From Bacillota bacterium (GTDB lineage Bacteria > Bacillota > Clostridia > Oscillospirales > Ruminococcaceae): 64,000 nt of DNA. The position numbers were made by a program, and so were the translations under genes. Of this stretch, positions 17,628 through 26,400 are shown one piece after another (position 1 is the first letter of the stretch; each line of letters begins with the position of its first letter). The stretch is taken from positions 186,001 to 250,000 of the forward strand of contig JAEYNX010000034.1 in the NCBI GenBank assembly GCA_023412215.1, read 5' to 3'. The notes under the pieces are model-generated. The model searched no databases, was not told where the DNA came from, and saw only the letters and a program-made list of their open reading frames with translations.

Positions 17628-17961
17628 TTACACGTTTACTGGAGAGAAATGCGGCAGTTCTTCATTCAGCGTATATCCCATAAACGAACGGTATGCTATG
17701 TTCATATCAATTGCCTGTATATTTTTGCGTAAAGAGGGTATCCCGTACAGAAGATGCTGAATCAGTATTATCTTGAACAGCACCACCGGGTCTACTCCGG
17801 ACCTCCCGTTATCTGCGTTATACAGATCCTTTACATAATCGTAGATTATGGCAAAAGTCTACTGCCTCGTCTATCTTCCGAAGCAGATGTTCCTGCGGTA
17901 CCCGTTCATCGGTGTTTATGAATTCCACTACGGCTCTGGGCAGTCTTTCTCTTTCCGGCAT
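17628..17961 (-). pseudogene. IS1182-type transposase fragment, frameshifted and truncated
   Basis: The minus strand from ATG 17961 reads MPERERLPRAVVEFINTDER and continues to KIDEAVDF, then shifts frame; the next frame reads IYDYVKDLYNADNGRSGVDP, VVLFKIILIQHLLYGIPSLR and NIAYRSFMGYTLNEELPHFS before a stop at 17630-17628. This is the N-terminal (DUF772) part of an IS1182/IS5-group transposase of Clostridia; the catalytic C-terminal two thirds are missing. No insertion ends could be placed. Rest of 17495-17627: nothing recognised. Confidence 0.85.
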
Positions 17962-17998
17962 CTTTCTTCACCCCCTGCTATTTTACCATTTATATGCG

Positions 17999-18025
17999 AA
18001 AAGTCCAGCCGCGGCTGGACTTTTT
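17999..18025. terminator. Bidirectional terminator hairpin
   Basis: An 18-bp perfect palindrome (18003-18020) flanked by AAAA and TTTTT. It could terminate transcription from either side of the transposase remnant. Confidence 0.7.
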
Positions 18026-18036
18026 CGACAGGCTAT

Positions 18037-18056
18037 ACCCCACCTTTAGGTGGGGT
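18037..18056. repeat. Small perfect hairpin ACCCCACCT-TT-AGGTGGGGT type
   Basis: A 20-bp inverted repeat followed by TGTTTATT, next to the transposase remnant. It may be a second terminator or a relic of an IS end; similar GGGG/CCCC hairpins occur at IS200/IS605 termini, but no tnpA or tnpB is present. Confidence 0.5.
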
Positions 18057-18098
18057 TGTTTATTGAGAGCATGGCCTGACTATAGATTGCATTGATTT

Positions 18099-18467
18099 TT
18101 ATGGGTTATCCGAAGGTATATTATCATTGACGGATTTCATTTCTTCAAACCAATCGTCAAGTTCTTCATCCGTTTGCCGGCTTTGAACAGATTCGGGTCT
18201 TACGTCGGGGGCAGCCATAGGAGCAAAACGTGTGAACATCCAGCCAAGAGCGGCAAGGATGACGGCGAACAGCACATACTGTGCACTGCTTGACATATAA
18301 AAATTCACAACATCGTATTCATTGCCGCTGACGATAAGCTGCCCGGCGGCCACCGCTTCCGCAATATAACCGTGACACTGAATGATTGCCCATATGGAGT
18401 AAAGGATAAGCAATCCGGATAACACAAAAAGGATAATCGTGAAAACCGGTAATTTTTTAACGCTCAT
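18099..18467 (-). CDS. Small two-helix membrane protein of the ABC exporter operon
   Basis: A 122-residue protein with two predicted helices (about 10-28 and 63-80) and an acidic cytoplasmic tail (TDEELDDWFEEMKSVND). No family recognised. It is the last gene of the permease/ATPase operon, 27 bp after the ATPase gene, so it may be an accessory of that exporter. Confidence 0.7.
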   Translation of the reverse strand: MSVKKLPVFTIILFVLSGLLILYSIWAIIQCHGYIAEAVAAGQLIVSGNEYDVVNFYMSSSAQYVLFAVILAALGWMFTRFAPMAAPDVRPESVQSRQTDEELDDWFEEMKSVNDNIPSDNP

Positions 18468-18494
18468 TATTACACCCTCCCTATTTTCTGCCGG

Positions 18495-19178
18495 TCAATT
18501 TTGGGGGCTCTGCTGCCGGAGCATCGTCATCTCGCCGTTGCTGATGCCCATCACCACATCCGCAATGGATGTAACCTTTTTGGAATGGGTGACAATAATC
18601 ACGCATTTTCCCGCGTTATGAGCAAGTGAAGTAAAAATCTTCAGGATTTCAATTTCCGTGTCGCTATCCAGATTTCCGGTTGGTTCGTCGGCGATGATGA
18701 TATTGGGGTTGTGCGATAGTGCCCGCGCAATACCTACGCGCTGCTGCTCGCCGCCGGAAAGCTTCAAAACCGGCCTGTCTGCTGTCTCGCGATCGATCCC
18801 CACCTTTTCCAGAAGAGTATAAACAAATGCTTTTTTGTCCTTTTCCGGGCTGCCGCTGATATGCATGGAAAGCATGATATTGCGGACGGCGCTGGCGTTG
18901 GTAATCAGATTGTACGCCTGAAAAATGACGCCGATACCCTTTGCCCGGTATTCGTCACGGTCGATGCCTCGTAAACTTTTATTTTCATATAAAATATCCC
19001 CGTCCTTACAGATGTCTAGGCCTGCAATCAGTGACAGTATGGTGGATTTACCCGAGCCGGATTTTCCGACGATAGTGTAAACCTTGCCCGCCTCGAATTC
19101 CGCGTTTACACATTTCAGGACGTTCTTTTTCGTTCCGTCGTATTTATAGGAAACCTTTTGAAGAGCCAGCACACTCAT
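18495..19178 (-). CDS. ABC exporter ATP-binding protein (MacB/LolD type)
   Basis: About 227 residues. Walker A is TIVGKSGSGKSTILSLIAGL, signature LSGGEQQRVGIARAL, Walker B IIIADEPTGNLDS, H-loop VIIVTHSKKV. The spacing and the EPTGNLD box are those of MacB/FtsE/LolD ATPases that drive FtsX-type permeases by mechanotransmission. ATG 19178 has AGGTGA upstream; the start lies 10 bp after the permease stop, so the genes are coupled. Confidence 0.92.
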   Translation of the reverse strand: MSVLALQKVSYKYDGTKKNVLKCVNAEFEAGKVYTIVGKSGSGKSTILSLIAGLDICKDGDILYENKSLRGIDRDEYRAKGIGVIFQAYNLITNASAVRNIMLSMHISGSPEKDKKAFVYTLLEKVGIDRETADRPVLKLSGGEQQRVGIARALSHNPNIIIADEPTGNLDSDTEIEILKIFTSLAHNAGKCVIIVTHSKKVTSIADVVMGISNGEMTMLRQQSPQN

Positions 19179-19187
19179 TTTCATCAC

Positions 19188-20618
19188 CTAATTCCTTTCC
19201 ATTAGTATTTTAATCGGTTCATATTTCGTAATCCGACTGATCGCGATCAGCGCCGCAAGCGTCGCGAGCAGCAGAGAGATTCCCGTGATTTGGAGTGCAG
19301 TACCCGCCCCGAGAGAAATATCAATGTTGCTGAGCGGTTCTGCGTCGGCGGCAGTTGTGGGGGGTTGTAGCCGCATCATCATACCTCCCGCGGGCTGCTG
19401 TTCCGCCGCCGCTTCCGCCGCCGCGACCTGACCGGCAAGCAAAGCGTTGGTTACAGGCTGCGCCGCGAGCCGCCCGACGCCGAGCCCGATCACGAGGCAA
19501 GCCAGCGTAATCATCAGCATCTCAGCCCAAAGCCCAAAGGCAACCTTGTGCTTCTTCATGCCCATCGCCCTTAAAACGCCGATTTCGTATTTCCGTTCCC
19601 GGATAGCAATAGAAGATAGAAGGGCGATAATAATCCCGCCGAAAATCAAAACAACAATCATGAAGGTGATTGCAATGCCTTTCAACCCCTCTACCGGGCC
19701 TACAATCTTATTGTAAGAAGCTTCATCCGTGGTAACGTCAAAGGTTTGCGCTAAGCCCTTGCCATAGGCTTCCTCCGCGAAAGCATCCAGCAAATCCGGG
19801 TTCTTCAGATAATAGGTCGCATTAACCTTGATACCGTTCATATCCGGCTTGATTTCCTGTATCACCGTATCGTAAGTAGTAATGATCTCATTGCGGCGGT
19901 TGGTAAAGGCGTTTTGCATCCCGCCCTCTTGGTATTCGTCGGTCGCATCATAGTAAGTACCCACAACCTTCAAAGTATAGGCGGTAGACTGCTTTGTACC
20001 CTCCCGCGGATTTCTCAGCTCACCGGCAAAGGAAAAGGTATCTCCAAGTTGGATGCTGTTGAGTTCCGCCAGATCCGTGCTGATGATACATTCGTTGAGT
20101 TCATCCGGTATTTCGCCGCTTGCAAGCTCCCGGGTTCCCGCTTCAAAGTCCGCCAGCTTGTTTCCCTGTAAGCTCAGCATAAACTGCATCGGCGGGTCTT
20201 CCTGATTCATGCCGGGGCCGCCGGCCATCATCATGCCGCTGCCTCCGCCCTTTTCCGCATCAACAGATTCGATTTCATTGCTGATCACGCCAGCGCTGGC
20301 GGTGTATATGCTGCCCTGCAAATATTCCGATTTCCCGAACGCAATGTATTGTTCCGGCGGGATGCTTGGTACGGTTATCATAACCCGGCCGTCCGTACTG
20401 TTTTTCATCGCTTCCTCCCGGATCTTTTCCATATTGGGAGCCAACTGCACTTCGGCGCCGAATCTGCTTTTATAATCGTCGATAATGCCGCCGGTTGTAC
20501 TGTTGATCATCAGGGCGATCACAGTGGTCACAATCACAGCGAAAATAATCGCTCCGATCAGTAAATTTCTGCCCCGGTTTTTTAGAATATTGAATAGGGC
20601 ATTTTCTAAAAGATACAT
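19188..20618 (-). CDS. FtsX/MacB-type ABC permease with Met-rich extracellular loops
   Basis: A 476-residue permease. One N-terminal helix (about 18-38) is followed by a large extracellular MacB-PCD domain, then three C-terminal helices (about 310-335, 360-380 and 440-460) bearing the FtsX motif REREIGVLRAMG-like RERKYEIGVLRAMGMKKHKV. Two inserts are rich in Met and Gly: GGGSGMMMAGGPGMNQEDPP near residue 125 and PAGGMMMRLQPP near 410. The exported substrate is unknown; paired with its own two-component system, which suggests antimicrobial-peptide or envelope-stress response. Confidence 0.88.
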   Translation of the reverse strand: MYLLENALFNILKNRGRNLLIGAIIFAVIVTTVIALMINSTTGGIIDDYKSRFGAEVQLAPNMEKIREEAMKNSTDGRVMITVPSIPPEQYIAFGKSEYLQGSIYTASAGVISNEIESVDAEKGGGSGMMMAGGPGMNQEDPPMQFMLSLQGNKLADFEAGTRELASGEIPDELNECIISTDLAELNSIQLGDTFSFAGELRNPREGTKQSTAYTLKVVGTYYDATDEYQEGGMQNAFTNRRNEIITTYDTVIQEIKPDMNGIKVNATYYLKNPDLLDAFAEEAYGKGLAQTFDVTTDEASYNKIVGPVEGLKGIAITFMIVVLIFGGIIIALLSSIAIRERKYEIGVLRAMGMKKHKVAFGLWAEMLMITLACLVIGLGVGRLAAQPVTNALLAGQVAAAEAAAEQQPAGGMMMRLQPPTTAADAEPLSNIDISLGAGTALQITGISLLLATLAALIAISRITKYEPIKILMERN

Positions 20619-20654
20619 AGGTTTTTATCTCTCCTTCGCTTTGTTTGACACCAT

Positions 20655-20683
20655 ATTATCAGCCGAATCTAACTTTAATCTAA
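20655..20683 (-). promoter_or_regulatory. Promoter of the ABC exporter operon with response-regulator direct repeat
   Basis: On the minus strand TTAGATT occurs twice, at 20683-20677 and 20672-20666, exactly 11 bp apart. The first overlaps the -35 position and a -10 GATAAT (20660-20655) follows 17 bp later. The same repeat stands upstream of the response regulator gene. Confidence 0.7.
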
Positions 20684-20773
20684 CCGCCAAACCATTTGTC
20701 GGCTGCAGGCGCCGACCGTACCACCAATCTAGGCGGGGTTCATCGTGCATATTTCTTTGAAAAGCATAAAATT

Positions 20774-20811
20774 ACCCCTTCTGCCCTGTTGTTAAACAGT
20801 GCAGAAGGGGT
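20774..20811 (-). terminator. Terminator of the sensor-kinase/response-regulator operon
   Basis: Stem of 11 bp (ACCCCTTCTGC with its complement), one mismatch, then 5 more bp, GTTA loop. On the minus strand it is followed by AATTTTATGCTTTTC, 27 bp past the kinase stop. Confidence 0.7.
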
Positions 20812-20837
20812 ACATATTGTTTGATATGGATATGAAT

Positions 20838-22277
20838 TCATTCTGAAAGCGCTAAATCCATTCTGAACAAAACGCCATCGTCTGTGTTTTGGAGCGCATA
20901 GGGTATTTTCAACAAATCCAGCGTCTTTTTTACGATGGTTAGGCCAAGGCCATTGCGGCCTTTTCCCCGGCTTCTGGCTTTATCACCGTGATAGAAGGGC
21001 TCGAACAGCTTTGATAACAGGGTGTCCTCAATTTTCACACCCTTATTTAACACGCAAAGGCGAACGCGTTGTTCCTTTTTCTGCGTATAGATATGAATCT
21101 CGCCGCCGTCAGGCGTGTTCTGTATTGCGTTCATCAGTATATTCGAAAATGCCCTGCCTAGCAGCTTTGGGCTCAACGTGCAAAATATCTCAACTGGAAT
21201 ATCGGTGTAAATTACCTGCGATTTTGCATCCGCAATGATCTTACAAGGGGCGAAAACATCCGCGACCCACGTATTCAGATTTACACGTTCCTGCTCTATC
21301 GTTATTGTATGATTGCTGAGCGACACGATCTCCAATATCTCTGAAACGAGCTTGTTTTGCTCGTTCATGACTTTCATGCATTCGCGCAAATATCCGGGAT
21401 ATTCCGAAGGCTCAACCACATTCTCCAACATTCCCTCCAGCAGCGCGCTGGCCGCCGCGATTGGTGTTTTCAGTTCATGAGAAGCCGCCGCGAAAAAGTA
21501 GCGCTGATTTTCCTCCATCTCCTTTTCCCGCGCGATTTCGGTTTCCAACTGCCCAATCGTCACCTGCAATGATTGATACATTTTATAGACGTCGCCGGCA
21601 AGTTGACCGATTTCGTCCTCTCGGGGTCGGGGCGGGGGAACAGTCTCCAGATTGGACATTTTCTTTGTATCTGCTGCAATGCTTTGAATTGGCTTCGCGA
21701 TACGCCGGGCAAATACAGCCGCCGCGAGAATGCTGGCCAACAGAATCAGCGCAAAGGCGATAAGAACTTTTCCAATAAATTCATCGTAAATGGTAGCGCC
21801 GGACAGAATGCCGCTTACATATAATTTAACGCCGCCCGATACCTGTGTCACAAATTGAATCCGCTCCAATGGTTTGTTTGTGAAGAGCCTAAACTGGGCA
21901 CGGCTCTGGAATTTTCCCTTGACGATCACACCGGAGGACGGATCTCCTACATCGTTCTGCGGAAAAATGTCCTGCGGCAATTTGAAATTCTCGGTTTGAT
22001 ACAGGATGCGTCCGTCAGCCGCTTCAAAACAGAATTCAAAAGCGCTGTTTTTTGCATGGTATTCTTTTGCTGTTTTAATAAGTTCAGCCTCAGATTTTCC
22101 GTCCACACTGGAAAGAAGCGGGTGAAAAATATCGGAAATCTGCTGTTGCTGCGTTGATTCCACAACGCCTTTCAACTGGTCTGAAAAAAAGAAAAACAGC
22201 ACAAGCAAGATAACAATCAAAATCAACAACGTATAAAAGAATACTTTTCCGAATATCCCAAAAAATCTATGTTTCAT
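20838..22277 (-). CDS. Sensor histidine kinase
   Basis: A 479-residue membrane kinase. Two helices (about 8-30 and 170-190) bracket an extracellular sensor of about 135 residues. A HAMP domain follows, then HisKA with FFAAASHELKTPIAAASALL (His acceptor), N-box FSNILMNAIQNTPDGG, and G-box GKGRNGLGLTIVKKTLDLL. The ATG at 22277 follows GGAGGTGA and overlaps the response-regulator stop by 11 bp. Cognate partner is the regulator just upstream. Confidence 0.93.
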   Translation of the reverse strand: MKHRFFGIFGKVFFYTLLILIVILLVLFFFFSDQLKGVVESTQQQQISDIFHPLLSSVDGKSEAELIKTAKEYHAKNSAFEFCFEAADGRILYQTENFKLPQDIFPQNDVGDPSSGVIVKGKFQSRAQFRLFTNKPLERIQFVTQVSGGVKLYVSGILSGATIYDEFIGKVLIAFALILLASILAAAVFARRIAKPIQSIAADTKKMSNLETVPPPRPREDEIGQLAGDVYKMYQSLQVTIGQLETEIAREKEMEENQRYFFAAASHELKTPIAAASALLEGMLENVVEPSEYPGYLRECMKVMNEQNKLVSEILEIVSLSNHTITIEQERVNLNTWVADVFAPCKIIADAKSQVIYTDIPVEIFCTLSPKLLGRAFSNILMNAIQNTPDGGEIHIYTQKKEQRVRLCVLNKGVKIEDTLLSKLFEPFYHGDKARSRGKGRNGLGLTIVKKTLDLLKIPYALQNTDDGVLFRMDLALSE

Positions 22278-22938
22278 TATCCATCACCTCCAGGCAGTAT
22301 CCGATGCCCTTTACCGTTTTGATGATGTTTTCGGGAAATTTATCCCGCAATTTTTTGATACTGGCATGAATGATCCCTTCGTTTCCGTCAAAATCATAAC
22401 CCCATATCCGGATTAAAAGGGTTTCGTGTGGCACGATCCTTTGCCTGTTCTGCGCGAGCAACAGCAGGATTTCAAATTCTTTTGGGGATAATTGAATCTT
22501 TTCTCCGTCATATTCCACACCGCAGGTTTCGGGCAGAAGGGTGAGCTTACCCACCTTGATTTCTTTTTTTAGGACACCGCTGCGCCGGAGAAGCGCTTCG
22601 ACCCGCTTTACAAGAATCGGCATGGAAAACGGTTTAATAATATAATCATCCGCTTCGCTTTCAAAGGCGGTCAACTGATTTTCGTCATCACTCAGAGCGG
22701 TCATCATTAAAACCGGCGTATCGTGTATTTTGCGAAATTCCTTCAACAGCTCCTGCCCGTTCATACCGGGGAGCATAATATCCAATATAACAAGATGATA
22801 GTTTTTGTTATAAAACCGTTCCAGCGCTTCGTTCCCATCCACGCAAGTCTCCACAGAATAGCCTGCTTTCACAAGAAATTTGTAAGACATTTCGCGGATA
22901 TGCGCGTCGTCCTCCACAATCAGGATTTGAATGTTCAT
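22267..22938 (-). CDS. OmpR-family response regulator
   Basis: About 223 residues. Receiver domain with DD at 10-11, phospho-acceptor Asp53 (VILDIMLPGMNG) and Lys in YIIKPFSM; C-terminal winged helix with LSPKEFEILLLLAQN and HASIKKLRDKFPENIIKTVKG. I prefer ATG 22938 (MNIQILIVEDD), with GGTGA 8 nt upstream, to the GTG at 22950. It probably binds the 11-bp-phased TTAGATT repeats in its own promoter and that of the ABC exporter. Confidence 0.93.
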   Translation of the reverse strand: MNIQILIVEDDAHIREMSYKFLVKAGYSVETCVDGNEALERFYNKNYHLVILDIMLPGMNGQELLKEFRKIHDTPVLMMTALSDDENQLTAFESEADDYIIKPFSMPILVKRVEALLRRSGVLKKEIKVGKLTLLPETCGVEYDGEKIQLSPKEFEILLLLAQNRQRIVPHETLLIRIWGYDFDGNEGIIHASIKKLRDKFPENIIKTVKGIGYCLEVMDNET

Positions 22939-22951
22939 AGAAATGGTCACC

Positions 22952-23060
22952 CTTTCCCGCCAAGCTGAAAGTTTTGTTTAGTTCGGTAAAGCCGGGTTCC
23001 CGCCGCGCTGTTTGGCGGGAAAGAACAAAACTTCCGGGTTGAAAATGCTATTTTTCAACC
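22952..23060 (-). promoter_or_regulatory. Structured 5' leader with alternative pairings that include the ribosome site
   Basis: In the minus-strand leader of the response regulator, CTTTCCCGCC (23023-23014) can pair with GGCGGGAA (23004-22997), a hairpin enclosed by the 10-bp stem 23033-23024 / 22978-22969, or with GGCGGGAAAG (22961-22952), which is the Shine-Dalgarno region. A separate hairpin, GGTTGAAAA with TTTTCAACC (23060-23037), precedes it. The two pairings are mutually exclusive, as in a translational switch. Confidence 0.5.
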
Positions 23061-23083
23061 ATCACCCTAAAGTGTAACAAAGC

Positions 23084-23101
23084 AATCTAAATTTTTTCTA
23101 A
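23084..23101 (-). promoter_or_regulatory. Response-regulator direct repeat upstream of its own gene
   Basis: Minus strand TTAGA (23101-23097) and TTAGATT (23090-23084) are 11 bp apart, matching the repeat in the ABC exporter promoter. A weak -10 (TACACT, 23076-23071) follows. Confidence 0.55.
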
Positions 23102-23424
23102 CTATCAATTCCATTTTCTGCTGCCTCTTAACAATACAACTTGGCCAGTAGAGTTTTAATTGTTAAATAAAACTTCTCGATTCATCTGTTATTCCAACTT
23201 CTGTATTGATTTTTCCAAAATTGCGACTTATAATGGCATTGTTGCTAACCGCGGTTATTATACCTCGGTTTGTAAAGTTGTATTGGAAACCCCAAATTTA
23301 CATTAACTAATTGGTTTAACGAAAATTAAACAATTATGCTTAACGATATTTAAACGGGCTTATAAAACGCCCGAGCAAATAGAATTCACAGCAACATCTG
23401 TTGACAGTTGAGAGGAGTAATAAA
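23102..23424. other. Upstream region of the giant repeat protein
   Basis: Besides the promoter at 23206-23234, two related dyads stand 24 bp apart: TTAACGAAAATTAAAC (23316-23331) and TTAACGATATTTAAAC (23340-23355). They lie between promoter and start codon and could bind a regulator. A short GC hairpin CGGGC/GCCCG sits near 23354-23373. Confidence 0.5.
23206..23234 (+). promoter_or_regulatory. Promoter of the giant repeat protein
   Basis: TTGATT (23206-23211), 17 bp, TATAAT (23229-23234). Leader of about 185 nt. Confidence 0.65.
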
Positions 23425-26400
23425 ATGTTCGAATTAAGAAAAATCTTTTCTATAATGCTGGCCTTGGCATTAGCAGTAGTCATGATACCGGAAACGGTGT
23501 TTGCAACGGGAGATGATCTCGTACCGGGCAGTACGACGCTGACCCTCTCTATCAGCATAAGTAATATCACCGACCAAGGTGGGGAATTAACTTTTGAAGT
23601 AACTGATGACGATAGTGAATACACGGTAAAATACCTAGTGCTCAAAGCATCTGAAGATAAACCTAACGTGGATACCATCAAAAATACCGGCAAGACAGTC
23701 GAAAACAATATTGCCACCATCACCGCTCTTATACCGGAAACCGCCTATACGGTGTACGGCATTGTATATGTCAATGATGCGGACGGGAATCCAATATTCA
23801 CCGATATTTCCGAGGCACAGTTTACCACCTTAAAAGGTGAAACACCTGCTGTGCCGATTATCACCGGCGCGACGGCAGAACTTGCCGACGGGAATGCGAC
23901 ACTTACCTTTACCACAGACAAGTCTTGTACTTACTATTATCTTGTGTATGAGGAAGAAACCGCCGCGCCTGACGCACAAGAAATCAAGGCGCAGGGTGAA
24001 GCTGTTGCCAAAGGCAGCGGTACTGTGAACGCAAATGAAAATGCCATCGTTTCTATTATAGCCGACTTTGACTTAAACAAGGCCTATACGCTCTACCTTG
24101 CGGTGGAGGATGAAAACGGTGCTTTTTCGAAAGTAAGCATACTAACCCTTGCCCTGTCAAGAATGATGCTTGACGCAGCGGCCTCCGATTCTGTGACAAT
24201 CGATATCGAAACAGTTACCGGTAACGGTACAGGCTATACCTATTCCGGCGGTATATTGACAATTATTGAAAGTGGCAGTTATGTTATTACCGGCAGCGGT
24301 ACTAGCACAGCCAACCGAATCAAGATAAACAGCGGATTAACGGCGGACATTACACTTAATAACGTAAATATTGATGTAAGCAGCCGCAATGTTACCTGCG
24401 CCTTTGATATGGCAGGGGCGACAGTTACGCTCACATTAATGGGCGATATCACACTGAAAAGCGGAAACTATTGTGCCGGCTTACAGGTTTCCCAAGGTGC
24501 GGCTTTAACTATTTCGGCGGACAGTACCGGTACAATAACCGCAACAGGAGGTAATAACGGCGCGGGCATTGGCGGAGCAAATGATTCGCCGTATAGTGAA
24601 ACTCCAAATAACGATAACGGAAAAATAATCATTGACGGCGGCATAGTGAATGCCTATGGAACAAACGGTGCAGGGATTGGCGGCGGCAATAACGGTACCG
24701 GCGGAAACATCATCATTACAGGCGGTACCGTCAATGCAAATGGCGGTGAATACAGTGCAGGGATTGGCGGCGGATATTATAAAGGCTGTGGCACAGTTCT
24801 TGTTCAAGGTGGAGTCATTCATGCAACGGGTGGCTCGGCTGGGCCAGGTATCGGCTGTGGCTTTAGCGGCGACGGCGGAAACATTACCATTAGCGGCGGT
24901 GAAATCTACGCAAACGGCGGGGATTCCAGCGCGGGTATCGGGGCAGGTTCCGGAGCGGTGAGTGTTGTAATTAACGACGGGATTGTGAAGGCAAACGGCG
25001 GAGTAAACGGAGCGGGTATAGGTGGTGGAGAGCTGATCGGGCCAACTCCAAAAACTGGTGACGTTTACATTACAGGCGGAGATATAACGGCAACCGGCGG
25101 CGAATACGCTGCGGGCATCGGCGCGAGTACCTACAGAAATTCGGGCAGAATTACCATTGAGGGCGGCACTATTATTGCTACGGGCAAACGAAATGCGGCA
25201 GGCATAGGCGGTGCAAACGATGGAGATGTAACCGACCCTATTATCATTAAAGGCGGCAATGTCACCGCAACCGGGGGACAGTCAGGCGCAGGCATCGGTG
25301 CCGGAGGCGGGGACTATGCGCGTTGCGGTGATGTGACGATAACAGGCGGGCAGGTATCCGCTACCGGTGGAATGTATGCCGCGGGCATAGGCGGCGGCGG
25401 AGGTACATATGCCTCCACATGCGGCATCGTGTCGATAAGCGGCCCGGATACCGTTGTAAACGCAAAATGCGATACCGCTATGGATGACGCTAAAGATATT
25501 GGTGCGGGCCATAAGTTTGACTACATGACTACTATTCAGGGCGGAACCCTCAAGCTGGATGGCGGCGCAACGTTGAATTTTCTTGCACGGGGTACAAATT
25601 CATCAACCAATTATATTATGGGTATTATTGGCGGTGAAGGCGCAGGGCCGAGTGCGGGTATCTATTACTATGGCAACAAATATAAAGGCGTTATAGATGT
25701 GTCGGCTCCCGGAATCGGTTGGTACAAAGGAAGCGGCTACACTTTTTCGGGTGATACCGTTAACATCGGTGAGGCCGGCAGCTATTGCGTTTTCGGTTCT
25801 ACCGCTTTAAACCGTATTAAGATAAGCAATACGATTACAGCGGATATCACTTTAAGCGACGCGTCTATTGACGTAAGCGGGATTCCGAATGCATGTGCCT
25901 TTGATATGATCGGAGCGACGGTCAACCTTACCTTAACAGGCGATAATGAGCTTGCAAGCGGTGAGAATTGTGCGGGCTTGCTTGTTCCCAGCGGGGCAGT
26001 TTTAACAGTTCTAAAAGCCAGCACGGGCAGTTTATCTGCTTCAGGTGGCACAAATGGGGCTGGTATAGGCGGAGGAGCAGGCGGCGCAGCCGGTAATATT
26101 ACCATTTTGGGCGGCGAAATAGAGGTGCGCGGCGGAGAGGATGGCGCAGGCATTGGCGGTGGGTCGAACGCCTCAGGCGGTATTGTCAAGATCGGCGGAG
26201 GAGCGGATACATTTGTAAGCTGCCTTTCTCCTGAAGGGTATGATATCGGTTCGGGGTACGGAAATTCAACCGGCGGAAGCCTAGAGGTTAACAACGGCGC
26301 AATGGTAGGAATGCGTAATTATGGCACAAATGCAGCCGCTAAATACATTACCTGCACAATTGACGGAAATGGAGCCAAACTGGATGCCGGAGTATATTTA

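Noticed and set aside
17533..17760. 75-codon plus-strand ORF
   Set aside because: It is the antisense of the IS1182-type transposase fragment, which explains the sequence better.
18037..18056. IS200/IS605 end
   Set aside because: A lone hairpin without tnpA/tnpB; it may just be a terminator.
24540..25450. Regular short repeats that might suggest a CRISPR array
   Set aside because: Repeats are in frame, degenerate at third positions and encode Gly-rich protein repeats of the giant gene; no constant repeat with unique spacers.
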